64,000 nt of DNA from the NCBI GenBank assembly GCA_016716425.1, contig JADJWJ010000005.1:247210-311209 (forward strand), read 5' to 3'. The DNA comes from Betaproteobacteria bacterium (GTDB lineage Bacteria; Pseudomonadota; Gammaproteobacteria; Burkholderiales; Casimicrobiaceae). The notes beneath the pieces are model-generated. The model saw only the letters and a program-made list of their open reading frames with translations, did not search any database and was not told where the DNA came from. Positions 34,288-42,960 of the stretch are shown in pieces (the stretch's first letter is position 1; every line of letters begins with the position of its first letter). The translations under genes and the position numbers were made by a program.

Positions 34288-36280
34288 GTCGACCCTCCGG
34301 TTCGGAATCGTCCTCCGGCTGATTCCAGGGCCCGTCGAGGCGGGCGCGCAGCGTCTCGCCGATCGCCGCGAGGCTCGTAGGCATCAGCGGATCGCTCGAC
34401 GCCGAAGGCAGCGGCATGCGGATCTTGTGCAGCTGGCCGCCGTGAATGAGCGCGAAGGCCTCGCCCTTGGGCAGTTGCACGAGATCGGTCGGCTCGAGCA
34501 TCCGGACGGTTTCCGGGGCGATGCGGTCTTCGTTGCGGCTGGCGAAGTCCGCGAAGTCGACCGGGTCGTTGGTGTCGGAGACCGACGACGACACGACGGT
34601 CGAGACCACGTGCACTTCGGGCAGCTGGCTGGTCAGCAGCTCGGCGGTGGCCACCTCCTTCACCCGCAGCATGATCAGGGTGTTGAAGTTGCCGGCGATC
34701 TGTCCGGCCTTGGCGGGCGAACCGATGCGCGCTTCCACGTCCGACCAGGTCTGCGTGTACGCCGTCACCTGAAACCCCGCACCGCCCGCCTTGTTGAGCA
34801 GCGGGATGAACTCGTCGCCGATCAGCTCGTTGAACTCGTCGGCGTGGATCGCGATCCGCCGGGGCGTCACCTCGCCCGGCAGGCCGCGACCGGCGCCGAA
34901 CTTGTAGAGGCTGCCGGCCACGCTGGTGAGGTCGGCGAACATGGAGTTCCCCACCGCCGCCGCCACCTCGTAGTCGGAGAGCGCATCGAGCCCGACGTAG
35001 ACGATGCCGCCCAGGTGGATCACCGAGGTCCAGTCGAACACCGGGCGCCAGTCGCTCGAATCGTCGAGCTCCGGCGACAGCAGCGACGCGGTGCGCCCGG
35101 TGGTGAGCTTCTCCATCAGGGGCAGCAGCGACGCCACCAGCTTGTCGAAGTGGCTCTTCTCGTAGTTGAGCGTCGATGCGAGCGCGTGGGCGATCGGGTC
35201 GTAGAGCTTCTTGCGCCGCGCGTATTCCACGAGGCTGACCGCACGCGCGCCGCGCGACTGCAGACCCTTGTCGAGATTCTTCTTGTCGATGGCCAGCGAT
35301 CGCAGCTCCTCGCGCCAGCCTGCGGCGGCGGGCTCCCGGTCGAGCCAGTACTCGAAGTAGTCGATCAGCAGCGGCTCGACATCGGACGCATAGCGGTTGA
35401 TCTCCTGGTAGTCGGGCTTGCGGCCGAGCGCCACGAGCGCACGGGCCATCACGTTCACGAAGCGCCAGACGAACTCCTTGAAGGCGGCGGACTGGCCTTC
35501 CGACGGCAACTGGCCCGCAATGCGGGTGGCGACTTCGGTGATGCGCGAGAAGCTGCCCACCGGGTTGTAGCGCGCCGAGATGTCCGGATGTCCGAGGTGG
35601 AACATGAAGAACTCCCCTCCGCGCCCAGCCCGCTCGGCTTCCGCGAACACTCGGCGCAGCAGATCCACGTCGCCCTTCGGGTCGAAGACGATCACCACCT
35701 CGCCGCGACGGATGTCCTGGGCGATCAGCAACTCCGCCAGGCGCGTCTTGCCGACCCGCGTGGTGCCCAGCACCAGCGTGTGCCCGACTCGATCCTCCAG
35801 GTCCATCCAGATCTCGCTCTCGTCGGGCTCGACACCGTGGATGGCGGGGTCCCCGCCGACGCCACCGAATTCATCCGCAGTGGGTATGAACGCCGCCGAC
35901 GCACCTGCGAAAGGTCCGCCCTGGAGCAGCGGCCGGTTCACCGGGAGCCGCGCCTCGAACAAGCGTTGGGTGTGACGCTGGTCCCACCGAAACCCGCGCC
36001 CCAGAAAGAGCCCATCGGCCGACCAGGGAATGTCCGCGGAGCCCAGTTCGTAGCGCCGCCGGCGGCGCAGGTTGGCGCGATAGCGCAGCGTGCTCAGTCC
36101 GGCCGCGCCGCGCCACGCCGCGTGGCCCAGCAGCAGGCCGGCAAGCGCCAGGTGCCAGGGAGGAGAGACCAGAAAGAGCCCCGGGCTGCTCAGTACCAGG
36201 GCCGCGCCCAGTGCCGACACCGAGGCCGCGCCGAGTTCGTGCGCCGGCCGCAGCCGGGCTTCGAGCGGATAGGCCATCAC
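34277..36280 (-). CDS. traD: TraD-type conjugative coupling ATPase
   Basis: A 667-residue type IV coupling protein that delivers the relaxosome to the secretion channel. Two N-terminal hydrophobic segments (about 18-60) anchor it in the inner membrane. The Walker A is GTTRVGKTRLAE near residue 172 and the Walker B IAIHADEFNELIGDEF near 475; the HerA/FtsK-type ATPase core lies between. It fits the TraD variety of SXT/PFGI-type elements (TIGR03743-like). It overlaps the relaxase-like gene stop as ATGA and the downstream membrane gene by 11 bp. Confidence 0.88.
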   Translation of the reverse strand: MMAYPLEARLRPAHELGAASVSALGAALVLSSPGLFLVSPPWHLALAGLLLGHAAWRGAAGLSTLRYRANLRRRRRYELGSADIPWSADGLFLGRGFRWDQRHTQRLFEARLPVNRPLLQGGPFAGASAAFIPTADEFGGVGGDPAIHGVEPDESEIWMDLEDRVGHTLVLGTTRVGKTRLAELLIAQDIRRGEVVIVFDPKGDVDLLRRVFAEAERAGRGGEFFMFHLGHPDISARYNPVGSFSRITEVATRIAGQLPSEGQSAAFKEFVWRFVNVMARALVALGRKPDYQEINRYASDVEPLLIDYFEYWLDREPAAAGWREELRSLAIDKKNLDKGLQSRGARAVSLVEYARRKKLYDPIAHALASTLNYEKSHFDKLVASLLPLMEKLTTGRTASLLSPELDDSSDWRPVFDWTSVIHLGGIVYVGLDALSDYEVAAAVGNSMFADLTSVAGSLYKFGAGRGLPGEVTPRRIAIHADEFNELIGDEFIPLLNKAGGAGFQVTAYTQTWSDVEARIGSPAKAGQIAGNFNTLIMLRVKEVATAELLTSQLPEVHVVSTVVSSSVSDTNDPVDFADFASRNEDRIAPETVRMLEPTDLVQLPKGEAFALIHGGQLHKIRMPLPSASSDPLMPTSLAAIGETLRARLDGPWNQPEDDSEPEGRRVV

Positions 36281-37401
36281 TCCGCGGCCGGCGCGGAGTC
36301 ACCCACGCGCACGAGCGCCGGGTTGATCGCCGGCACCGGATCGAAGAATCGGCTCGGCGAGAGGATCACGATGCCGTGGATGCGAGCGGCCGCGCGCCCG
36401 TCCTGCTTCCACGCATAGCCATGCAGGTTCACGCCGCCATCGGCCCGCAGGTGCCACCCGGCCCGCAGGACCTCGCGCTGCAACCGCTTGGCGGCGTCGC
36501 CGGGCTCAGCCTGGCCGGCGCCATCGCGCCGGATGAACGCCCGGAAGATGCCCGGTGATGCGAGCAACAGGCCGTCCTCGACCCCGTGCACGAGCGCGCC
36601 GCGCACGTTCACCGGCAAGGTTCCGTCGGCGATCCCCTGCCGCACCCACTCCATGAAGCGCCGGGGTCGCTCGGCACCCGCCGCGTCGACACCGTCGAGG
36701 AATTCGGGTCCGTCGGCCTCGGGCGCGATTGGCGCCGTCTCAACGCTCGCCTCCACCGCGCCGGCGATCGATTCCGTCTGCGCACGAGGCACCGCCGCCT
36801 CAGCACGCGGGCGCGCGCCGGTCGCCGCGCGCTCCACCAGTTCGGCAATCGCGCTGGATGCATCCGCGCGGCCCACCAGCACGGCGCGCAGTTCCGCCAT
36901 CAGCGGAGGATGTTCGGCCAACCATGCCTGGACGATCGGCGGAACCCACCGCTCGAACATTCGCACCGAGTCGTCCGACGGACCTCCGCCGACATCGCGC
37001 AGCAGCGCTGCCGCGAACACCGCGTACGTCCATCGATGCGCGAGCGCGCCCAGGATCTCGGGCGGCGCATTGCGCGGCAGGATCTGGCCGCGCCGGTGAT
37101 CGAGCGCGCGCAGAGCAGTCACGAGCCCGCGCTGCAGTTGTCCGCCCGGACCGCCATATCGACTGGAGCCCGGCATCGGCCGCAGCTGCACGAACTCCGC
37201 ATAGCCGTCGATCAGTGGCCGCGCCGCCAGCGCGAAGCTCTCCGCCGGAAACCCCATCCTGACGCGAAGCAGGACGATCAGGTTCGCCGCCCCGCTGCGA
37301 TCGATGATCGCCTGCGCGCAGAGCGCCGGCCGCTCGGGCACGAAGGGCGACCCGATCGCTCGCGGCGACGCAGACCCGGAGGGCGTGTCGTTGAAGGTCA
37401 T
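36277..37401 (-). CDS. TraI/MobH relaxase-like protein with degenerate HD motif
   Basis: A 374-residue protein with an N-terminal region matching the TraI_2 domain of MobH relaxases and a C-terminal region matching TraI_2_C (WVRQGIADGTLPVNVRGALVHGVEDGLLLASPGIFRAF... and ending in FFDPVPAINPALV). In active MobH proteins the N-terminal part has a HHxxxGG...H...HD histidine pattern that binds the metals. Here the corresponding segment reads SSRYGGPGGQLQRGLVT and later AALLRDVGG: the histidines are replaced. So nicking activity is doubtful; it may be inactive or have another role. It is also about half the usual length. Confidence 0.65.
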   Translation of the reverse strand: MTFNDTPSGSASPRAIGSPFVPERPALCAQAIIDRSGAANLIVLLRVRMGFPAESFALAARPLIDGYAEFVQLRPMPGSSRYGGPGGQLQRGLVTALRALDHRRGQILPRNAPPEILGALAHRWTYAVFAAALLRDVGGGPSDDSVRMFERWVPPIVQAWLAEHPPLMAELRAVLVGRADASSAIAELVERAATGARPRAEAAVPRAQTESIAGAVEASVETAPIAPEADGPEFLDGVDAAGAERPRRFMEWVRQGIADGTLPVNVRGALVHGVEDGLLLASPGIFRAFIRRDGAGQAEPGDAAKRLQREVLRAGWHLRADGGVNLHGYAWKQDGRAAARIHGIVILSPSRFFDPVPAINPALVRVGDSAPAAE

Positions 37402-37702
37402 TCGACCAGTATTCCGGGCGCCTTGACGGCCATCAGCTTCGATCGAAGCCTCGACGAGGACCCGATGTCCTCTTGACGAGTTCGACCGAACTTCGTCGTG
37501 AGCCACGCCGCAGCGTCGGCTCCTCGCATCGGCCGCTCGTCGCACATCGGCGGCAGAGATTCCGCGCCGATGCAAGCCGGATTCGGGGCTTCATCGAAGC
37601 CCCGATTGAGCCTGATTCGCACGTGCTCGCTCCCTAGGATGGCAACGCAATGCGGCTCGCTCAATGCGCCGCACATCCGCGCCAACGTGAAGGGGGTTCC
37701 GA
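37402..37702. promoter_or_regulatory. Divergent control region with two related inverted repeats
   Basis: 301 bp between the relaxase-like gene and the transfer operon. It contains the perfect 14-bp palindrome GCTTCGATCGAAGC (37436-37449) and a 9-bp hairpin, arms CGGGGCTTC and GAAGCCCCG with loop ATC (37584-37604). Both have the core GCTTC...GAAGC, so one protein may bind both. This could be an operator pair or part of an origin of transfer. No coding sequence is supported here. Confidence 0.5.
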
Positions 37703-38227
37703 TTGCGCAAGACAGCGAGCTGGGCGCCGACGGCAGGACTGATCACCGCGATCGTCACGCTCGCGGCCCTGCCCGCCCACGCTTGCTGGGACGAGGCGGC
37801 CGCGCGCTACCGCGTCAGCAGCGAGTTGCTCTACGCGATCGCGCGCACCGAATCGGCACTCGACCCGCAGGCCGTCGGACGCAACCGCAACGGCACGCGC
37901 GACATCGGGCTCATGCAGATCAACTCGGCGTGGCTGCCCACGCTGGCCGCCCACGGCATCGGCGAGCGCGATCTCTTCGACCCCTGCACCAGCATCCACG
38001 TCGGCGCCTGGATCCTCGCCGGCAACGTCCAGCGCCTGGGCTACACGTGGGATGCGGTCGGTGCCTACAACGCCGCCAATCCCGCCTTGCGCCGCGCCTA
38101 CGTCGACAAGGTCCGCCGCCACCTGCGCAGCGCCGACGACAGCGCACATCGCGCTCGCCACGGCGCCACCCGTACCGCCGTCACCCGAGGCGACCACCGA
38201 GCACCGGTGGTCGCAACCCTGCCCTGA
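37703..38227 (+). CDS. Conjugal lytic transglycosylase (SLT domain)
   Basis: A 174-residue exported protein that opens the peptidoglycan for pilus assembly. A signal peptide of about 25 residues is followed by the SLT core: YRVSSELLYAIARTESALDP carries the catalytic Glu, GLMQINSAWLP the conserved Gln-Ile-Asn, and AYNAANPALRRAYVDKV the substrate groove. The TTG start at 37703 is preceded by AAGGGGG. First gene of the transfer operon. Confidence 0.88.
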   Translation: MRKTASWAPTAGLITAIVTLAALPAHACWDEAAARYRVSSELLYAIARTESALDPQAVGRNRNGTRDIGLMQINSAWLPTLAAHGIGERDLFDPCTSIHVGAWILAGNVQRLGYTWDAVGAYNAANPALRRAYVDKVRRHLRSADDSAHRARHGATRTAVTRGDHRAPVVATLP

Positions 38228-38275
38228 CCGCTCGCCCGAGCACTTCCTCTCCACCCAACCACGAGACACCACACC

Positions 38276-38572
38276 ATGACTCTGATCCGCCGCAGCAGCA
38301 CTGCCGTTCCCATCGCCCTCGTCCTGACTCTCGCCGCCGGCTCGGCCCTGGCCGGCACCACCGGTACCGAGTTCCAGACGATGTACACGACCCTGCTCAA
38401 CTGGGCGACCGGCTTCCTGGGCAAGTCGATCGCGATTGCCGCCTTCATCCTCGGTGCGGGCATCGGCATCGCGCGCTCCTCGCCGATCCCGGCGCTCGCC
38501 GGCGTCGTCTTCGCGCTCTTCATGGTCTACGTGCCGACCATCATCGACTCGATCATGACCGCCGTGATCTGA
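38276..38572 (+). CDS. traA: TraA-like pilin
   Basis: A 98-residue small protein with a leader of about 27 residues ending ALA, then a short acidic loop and two hydrophobic segments (LLNWATGFLGKSIAIAAFILGAG and IPALAGVVFALFMVYVPTII). This is the size and layout of F-type propilins, where the mature subunit has two membrane helices, and the place in the operon before traL and traE fits. It could alternatively be called a generic integrating-element membrane protein. Confidence 0.65.
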   Translation: MTLIRRSSTAVPIALVLTLAAGSALAGTTGTEFQTMYTTLLNWATGFLGKSIAIAAFILGAGIGIARSSPIPALAGVVFALFMVYVPTIIDSIMTAVI

Positions 38573-38585
38573 CGGGGCGTGTGCC

Positions 38586-38876
38586 GTGATCGACGCGTCC
38601 CTCGACATCCCCCGCCGTCTCAATGACCCGCCGCGCATGTTCTGGTGGGACATCGACGTGGCCCTGCTGGTGCTGGGGGCCGCGCTGGCGGGCATGGTCG
38701 CGGGCTTCTTCGTGAGCGGCTGCGCCGTCGGCCTGCTGCTCGCCTCGGCCTACGGTCGCGCGAAGGCGGGCAAGCACCCCGCCTTCGCGCTGCACCTGCT
38801 GTACTGGCACCTGCCGGCCTTCATGACGGGCCTGAAGCGCACCCCGCCTTCCTACCTGCGCGAGCTGGCCGGATGA
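38586..38876 (+). CDS. traL: TraL-type pilus assembly protein
   Basis: A 96-residue inner-membrane protein with two hydrophobic segments near residues 25-60 and the IPRRLNDPPRMFWWDID start typical of TraL. GTG start at 38586. Its stop overlaps the traE ATG (ATGA). Needed early in F-pilus biogenesis. Confidence 0.87.
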   Translation: MIDASLDIPRRLNDPPRMFWWDIDVALLVLGAALAGMVAGFFVSGCAVGLLLASAYGRAKAGKHPAFALHLLYWHLPAFMTGLKRTPPSYLRELAG

Positions 38877-39496
38877 AGCTCGACTGGCTGCGCGCCGACA
38901 TCGCCAGCGCGCGCCGCGCGAGCGCCCTGCTCGTGCTGCTGCTCGCCGGCTCGATGCTCGCCAACGTGACGCTGGCGGCCTTCGCGATGCACATGGCCGG
39001 CCGCGAGCGCGTGGTGGTGGTGCCGCCCAGCATCAACAAGACCTTCTGGGTCGAGTCCGAGCGCGTGAGCGCCGAGTACCTCGAACAGATGGCCTATTTC
39101 CTCCTGCAGCTCACGCTGAACGTCACGCCGCAGAGCATCGACCACCAGTCCCGGGTGCTGCTCCAGTACGCCGCGCCGGCCTCCTACGGGGAGCTGCGCA
39201 GCGTGCTGGCCACCGCCGCCGAGCGCGTCAAGCGCGACGGCGCCTCCACCGTGTTCAGCGCGCAGGACCTCGCCGTCGACGAGCGCACCCAGCGTGTGGG
39301 CGTGCGCGGCCTGCTCACCACATTCATCAGCGACCGCCGCGTGTCCGAGGTCTCGAAGGGCTACGCCATCGAGCTGCAGTACGCCGGCGGCCGGATCTTT
39401 CTGAAGGCGTTCCGGGAGACCAGTCCCAATGACCCGCTCGAAATCCAAGCTCAGTCCCAGCTTCGCCTGGCTCCTGCTGCTGGCACTGGCCGCTAG
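38873..39496 (+). CDS. traE: TraE-type pilus assembly protein
   Basis: A 207-residue protein with one N-terminal membrane segment (ALLVLLLAGSMLANVTLAAF) and a periplasmic part with SERVSAEYLEQMAYFLLQLTLNVTPQS, the usual TraE pattern. It forms part of the pilus-assembly envelope complex. Starts on the traL stop and overlaps traK by 68 bp, more than the other overlaps in the operon. Confidence 0.87.
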   Translation: MKLDWLRADIASARRASALLVLLLAGSMLANVTLAAFAMHMAGRERVVVVPPSINKTFWVESERVSAEYLEQMAYFLLQLTLNVTPQSIDHQSRVLLQYAAPASYGELRSVLATAAERVKRDGASTVFSAQDLAVDERTQRVGVRGLLTTFISDRRVSEVSKGYAIELQYAGGRIFLKAFRETSPNDPLEIQAQSQLRLAPAAGTGR

Positions 39497-40157
39497 CCAG
39501 CCCGCCCTGGCGCTGCAGGTCGTCGACGCGCGCGACGGCGAGACCGTGCTCGCCAAGGTCTCGCGCAAGGAGGTGACGCGCATCTCCGTCGATCGTGGCC
39601 GCATCCGCAAGGTGACGGGCAACGCCGGCGAGTTCGTGCTGGAGAAGGACGACGAGAAGGGCCAGGTCTTCATCCGGCCGGTCTCCCCGGACAGCACCAA
39701 GCCCATCAACCTCTTCGTCAGCACGGAGCGCTCGACGATCGGGCTGCTGCTGCAGCCGGTGGACACCCCGAGCGACGCCATCGTGATCCGCGAGGCCCGC
39801 GACGCTGCGACCGGACCCGCACGCATCGAGCGCAGCGGCCGTCACGTGCGCACGATGAAGAACCTCCTGCTCGCGATGGCCGAGGACGCGCTGCCCGACG
39901 ACATGGAGGTGCGCGAGCCCGGGCGCGAGCTGACCCTGTGGCCCGGCGCGAGGCTCACGTTGCAGCGCCAGTGGCTGGGCAGCGGCGTGGTCGGCGAGAA
40001 GTACCAGCTCGTCAACACCGGCGCGTCCGCGCTCGACCTCGCCGAGCGCGATCTCTTCAAGCGCGGCGTGATGGCCGTGAGCGTCGAGCAGGCGGCCCTG
40101 CGCCCGGGCGAGACCACCCAGCTGTTCGTGATCCGGGAGCGCCGCGCCGATGACTGA
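39429..40157 (+). CDS. traK: TraK-type secretin-like pilus assembly protein
   Basis: A 242-residue exported protein; signal peptide of about 28 residues (LLLLALAASQPALA), then a beta-rich region with VDRGRIRKVTGNAG. TraK is the outer-membrane-associated ring protein that pairs with TraV and TraB in the F-type core complex (VirB9-like). The last 8 bases overlap traB. Confidence 0.87.
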   Translation: MTRSKSKLSPSFAWLLLLALAASQPALALQVVDARDGETVLAKVSRKEVTRISVDRGRIRKVTGNAGEFVLEKDDEKGQVFIRPVSPDSTKPINLFVSTERSTIGLLLQPVDTPSDAIVIREARDAATGPARIERSGRHVRTMKNLLLAMAEDALPDDMEVREPGRELTLWPGARLTLQRQWLGSGVVGEKYQLVNTGASALDLAERDLFKRGVMAVSVEQAALRPGETTQLFVIRERRADD

Positions 40158-41553
40158 TCCCGTCCTGCCGCCCGGCATGTCGCCGACCGGCGCATCTCAC
40201 CCGTCGGGGCAAGGGTCCCCGTCGGCCCCGGCGGAGCCAACGGCTGCGGCCATCAAGCGCCGCCAGGTCCTGCTGCTCGCCGGCATCGCCGGCACGATCG
40301 TGGCCGGCACGCTGCTGTCGGTGTCGTTGACCGGCACGAAAGGCAACGACGCGCAGCCCGCGAAGCCGCAGTCCACCAACATCCTCGCGCCGGGTGCGCA
40401 GGTCGATCCCCGCGACGCGTGGCGTGGCCAGGCCGATGCGCAGCTGAAGGCGATCGAGCAGCGCTCGCGCGACCTCGCGCAGCGCAATGCCGAGCTCGAA
40501 GGCCAGGGCAAGGAAATGCTCGAGCGCCTGAAGAAGCTCGAAGGCAGCGGACTGACGCCGCTGCCGCCTCCGCCCGTCACCGCCCCCGCGGCACGGCCGA
40601 GTTTCGGGCCGGATCGCCCGGGGAGCGCGCTGCCGGACTCCGGTCCGCAGCGCTTCCCGCCGCCGCCGCCACCGATGCCGCAAGGCGCCGTGCAGGGCGC
40701 CGGCCTGCCACCGCCGCCCGGCGGCGTTCCGAGCATGCCGACGCCCACGGGCATCGTCAGCATCGTGCTGGGGGACGTCGCAGCGGGCAAGGGTGCCAAG
40801 CCGGCCGCGGACGCGGCGGCCGCCACACCAGCCAGTCGAGACACGCGCCGCTATCTGCCCAGCGGCGCCTTCACCCGGGCGGTCCTTCTCGGCGGCCTGG
40901 ACGCACCCACCGGCGGCCAGGCGCAGCGCAATCCCCAGCCGGTGCTGCTGCGCCTCGCCGACAACGCGATCCTGCCCAACCAGTTTCGCGCCCGCGTGAA
41001 GGAGTGCTTCATCGTCGGCGCCGGCTATGGCGACGTGAGTTCCGAGCGCGCCTACATCCGCACCGAGTCGCTGTCGTGCGTCACCCGCGACGGCACGGCC
41101 ATCGACGTGCCGGTGAAGGGCTACGTGGCCGGCGAGGACGGCAAGGCCGGCATGCGCGGACGCCTGGTCTCCAAGCAGGGGCAGATCCTCGCCAACGCCC
41201 TGCTCGCCGGCGTGGCCAGCGGCATCGGTCACGCCTTCACGCAGAGCTCCACCACGCTGTCGGTCTCGCCGCTGGGCACCACCAGCACCGTCGACCCCGG
41301 CAAGCAGCTCGAAGCCGGTCTGGGCACCGGCGTGGGCAAGGCCCTGGACCGGCTCGCCCAGTACTACATCAGCCTCGCCGAGAAGGTCTTCCCGGTGATC
41401 GAAGTCGACGCGGGCCGCAGCGTCGACGTGGTCCTCACGCAGGGCGTCGCCCTGCCCGGGACGCTGGACGCCGCCGGCACCGATCCCGACAACCTCGCGC
41501 AACTCGCCGAGCGCGCCCGCACCCTCCGGAGGAACGACGATGAAGACGACTGA
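40150..41553 (+). CDS. traB: TraB-type core complex protein
   Basis: A 467-residue VirB10-like protein that spans the envelope. One membrane helix lies near residues 38-60 (QVLLLAGIAGTIVAGTLLSVSL), followed by a coiled coil (QLKAIEQRSRDLAQRNAELEGQGKEMLERL), a Pro-rich periplasmic linker (about 140-195) and the C-terminal barrel domain with SGAFTRAVLLGGLDAPTG. Together with TraK and TraV it forms the core channel. Overlaps dsbC by 14 bp. Confidence 0.9.
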   Translation: MTDPVLPPGMSPTGASHPSGQGSPSAPAEPTAAAIKRRQVLLLAGIAGTIVAGTLLSVSLTGTKGNDAQPAKPQSTNILAPGAQVDPRDAWRGQADAQLKAIEQRSRDLAQRNAELEGQGKEMLERLKKLEGSGLTPLPPPPVTAPAARPSFGPDRPGSALPDSGPQRFPPPPPPMPQGAVQGAGLPPPPGGVPSMPTPTGIVSIVLGDVAAGKGAKPAADAAAATPASRDTRRYLPSGAFTRAVLLGGLDAPTGGQAQRNPQPVLLRLADNAILPNQFRARVKECFIVGAGYGDVSSERAYIRTESLSCVTRDGTAIDVPVKGYVAGEDGKAGMRGRLVSKQGQILANALLAGVASGIGHAFTQSSTTLSVSPLGTTSTVDPGKQLEAGLGTGVGKALDRLAQYYISLAEKVFPVIEVDAGRSVDVVLTQGVALPGTLDAAGTDPDNLAQLAERARTLRRNDDEDD

Positions 41554-42370
41554 CGCGCGCCTCGCGCTGCGCGCTCTCGCTGCCAAGGCCACGTTGGCCG
41601 CGGCGCTGACCACCTGCCTGACCGTCACGGCATGGGCGCAGCCCAGCCAACCGCCAACCACGCCGGAGCTGACCAGCCTGTCCGGGCGCCTGCAGGCGCT
41701 CTACCCCTCGACCCGCTTCGGCGAGATCCGTCCGACGCCGTGGCCGGGTGTCTTCGAAGTGGCGATGGGCGCCAACCTCGCCTACGTCGACGCGAGCGGC
41801 CAGTACTTCCTGTTCGGCCACCTGTACGACATGAAGGCGCAGCGCGACCTCACCGCCGAGCGCAAGGACACGCTGGCCCGCATCGACTTCAGCGCGCTGC
41901 CGCTGGCCGATGCGATCAAGGACGTGCGCGGCCGCGGTTCCCGTGCGCTCGCGATCTTCAGCGATCCGGACTGCCCGCACTGCCGCCGGCTGGAAGCCGA
42001 GCTGAAGGGCCTGTCCGACGTGACGATCCACACCTTCCTGATGCCGATCGCCTCGCTGCACCCGCAGGCGCGCGCGAAGGCCATCGCCGTCTGGTGCGCG
42101 AAGGATCGCCTCGGCGCCTGGCAGGCGCTGATGACCCGCGACCAGGTGCCGCCCAGCGCGGACTGCGCACACCCGGTCGATCGCAACGTCGCGCTGGCCG
42201 AGCGCCTCGGCGTGACCGGCACCCCGACGCTGGTCGCCGCCGACGGTCGCGTGCTGCCCGGCGCCGCGAGCGCCGAGCAGATCAGCGCCTGGCTGTCGCG
42301 CTCGACCACGAGTGCCGAGGGCCCCACGCCGAGCAACCCCGCGGCCCAGGCGACGGGCAAGGCGCCATGA
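41540..42370 (+). CDS. DsbC-like thiol:disulfide isomerase of the transfer operon
   Basis: A 276-residue exported thioredoxin-fold protein with a signal peptide (about 33 residues) and the redox motif CPHC in FSDPDCPHCRRLEAELK; the cis-Pro is in GTPTLVAADGR. Its N-terminal 100 residues resemble the DsbC dimerisation domain. Disulfide isomerases like this help fold the cysteine-rich TraN and TraU proteins in the periplasm. Confidence 0.88.
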   Translation: MKTTDARLALRALAAKATLAAALTTCLTVTAWAQPSQPPTTPELTSLSGRLQALYPSTRFGEIRPTPWPGVFEVAMGANLAYVDASGQYFLFGHLYDMKAQRDLTAERKDTLARIDFSALPLADAIKDVRGRGSRALAIFSDPDCPHCRRLEAELKGLSDVTIHTFLMPIASLHPQARAKAIAVWCAKDRLGAWQALMTRDQVPPSADCAHPVDRNVALAERLGVTGTPTLVAADGRVLPGAASAEQISAWLSRSTTSAEGPTPSNPAAQATGKAP

Positions 42371-42957
42371 CGGACATGCGACGGACCGTCGCCCTCCTCG
42401 TCGGCGCGACCGCCACGCTGTTGGGCGGCTGCGCGTCCACCATGAGCGGCCTCGGCGGCGAGGGCAGCTACGCCTGCAAGGCCCCGGTCGGTTCGCAGTG
42501 CACCTCGGTCTCGGGCGTGTACGCGAACTCGATCCACGGCCAGCCGCCCGCCTCCGCCCTGCCGAAGCCCGCCAAGGAGCCCGCGAGCACGGCGCCCGCC
42601 GCACCGGCCGCCTCGGCATTCGCAGCCGCGCCGGGGCTCGGCACGCCGCCATCGGCACTCCGCTCCCAGCCACGCGTGCTGCGCCTGTGGATCGCGCCCT
42701 GGGAGGACGCCGACGGCGACCTGCACGAGGCCTCGGTGGTGCACGTGCTGGTCGACACCGGCCGCTGGCTGATCGAACGCGTCCTCCCGGCGAATCGACA
42801 GCGAGTCGATGCGGTGCGGCCTCCCATCCCGTCCACGGCGCCTGCATCCGGCCCGTCACCGGCGAGCGAGCCCGCGTCGTCCACAGAGACAGCTCCCGAT
42901 CGCTTTCCTTCGCGCACGGGACTGCTGCCCGGCAATGGCGCGACCCAGGAGCCCTGA
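42367..42957 (+). CDS. traV: TraV-type outer-membrane lipoprotein
   Basis: A 196-residue protein with a lipobox LLGGC at about residue 22, then ACKAPVGSQCTSVSGVYANS typical of TraV with conserved cysteines, a Pro-rich linker and a C-terminal domain. It anchors the core complex in the outer membrane. ATG overlaps the dsbC stop (ATGA). Confidence 0.87.
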   Translation: MTDMRRTVALLVGATATLLGGCASTMSGLGGEGSYACKAPVGSQCTSVSGVYANSIHGQPPASALPKPAKEPASTAPAAPAASAFAAAPGLGTPPSALRSQPRVLRLWIAPWEDADGDLHEASVVHVLVDTGRWLIERVLPANRQRVDAVRPPIPSTAPASGPSPASEPASSTETAPDRFPSRTGLLPGNGATQEP

Positions 42958-42960
42958 GCG

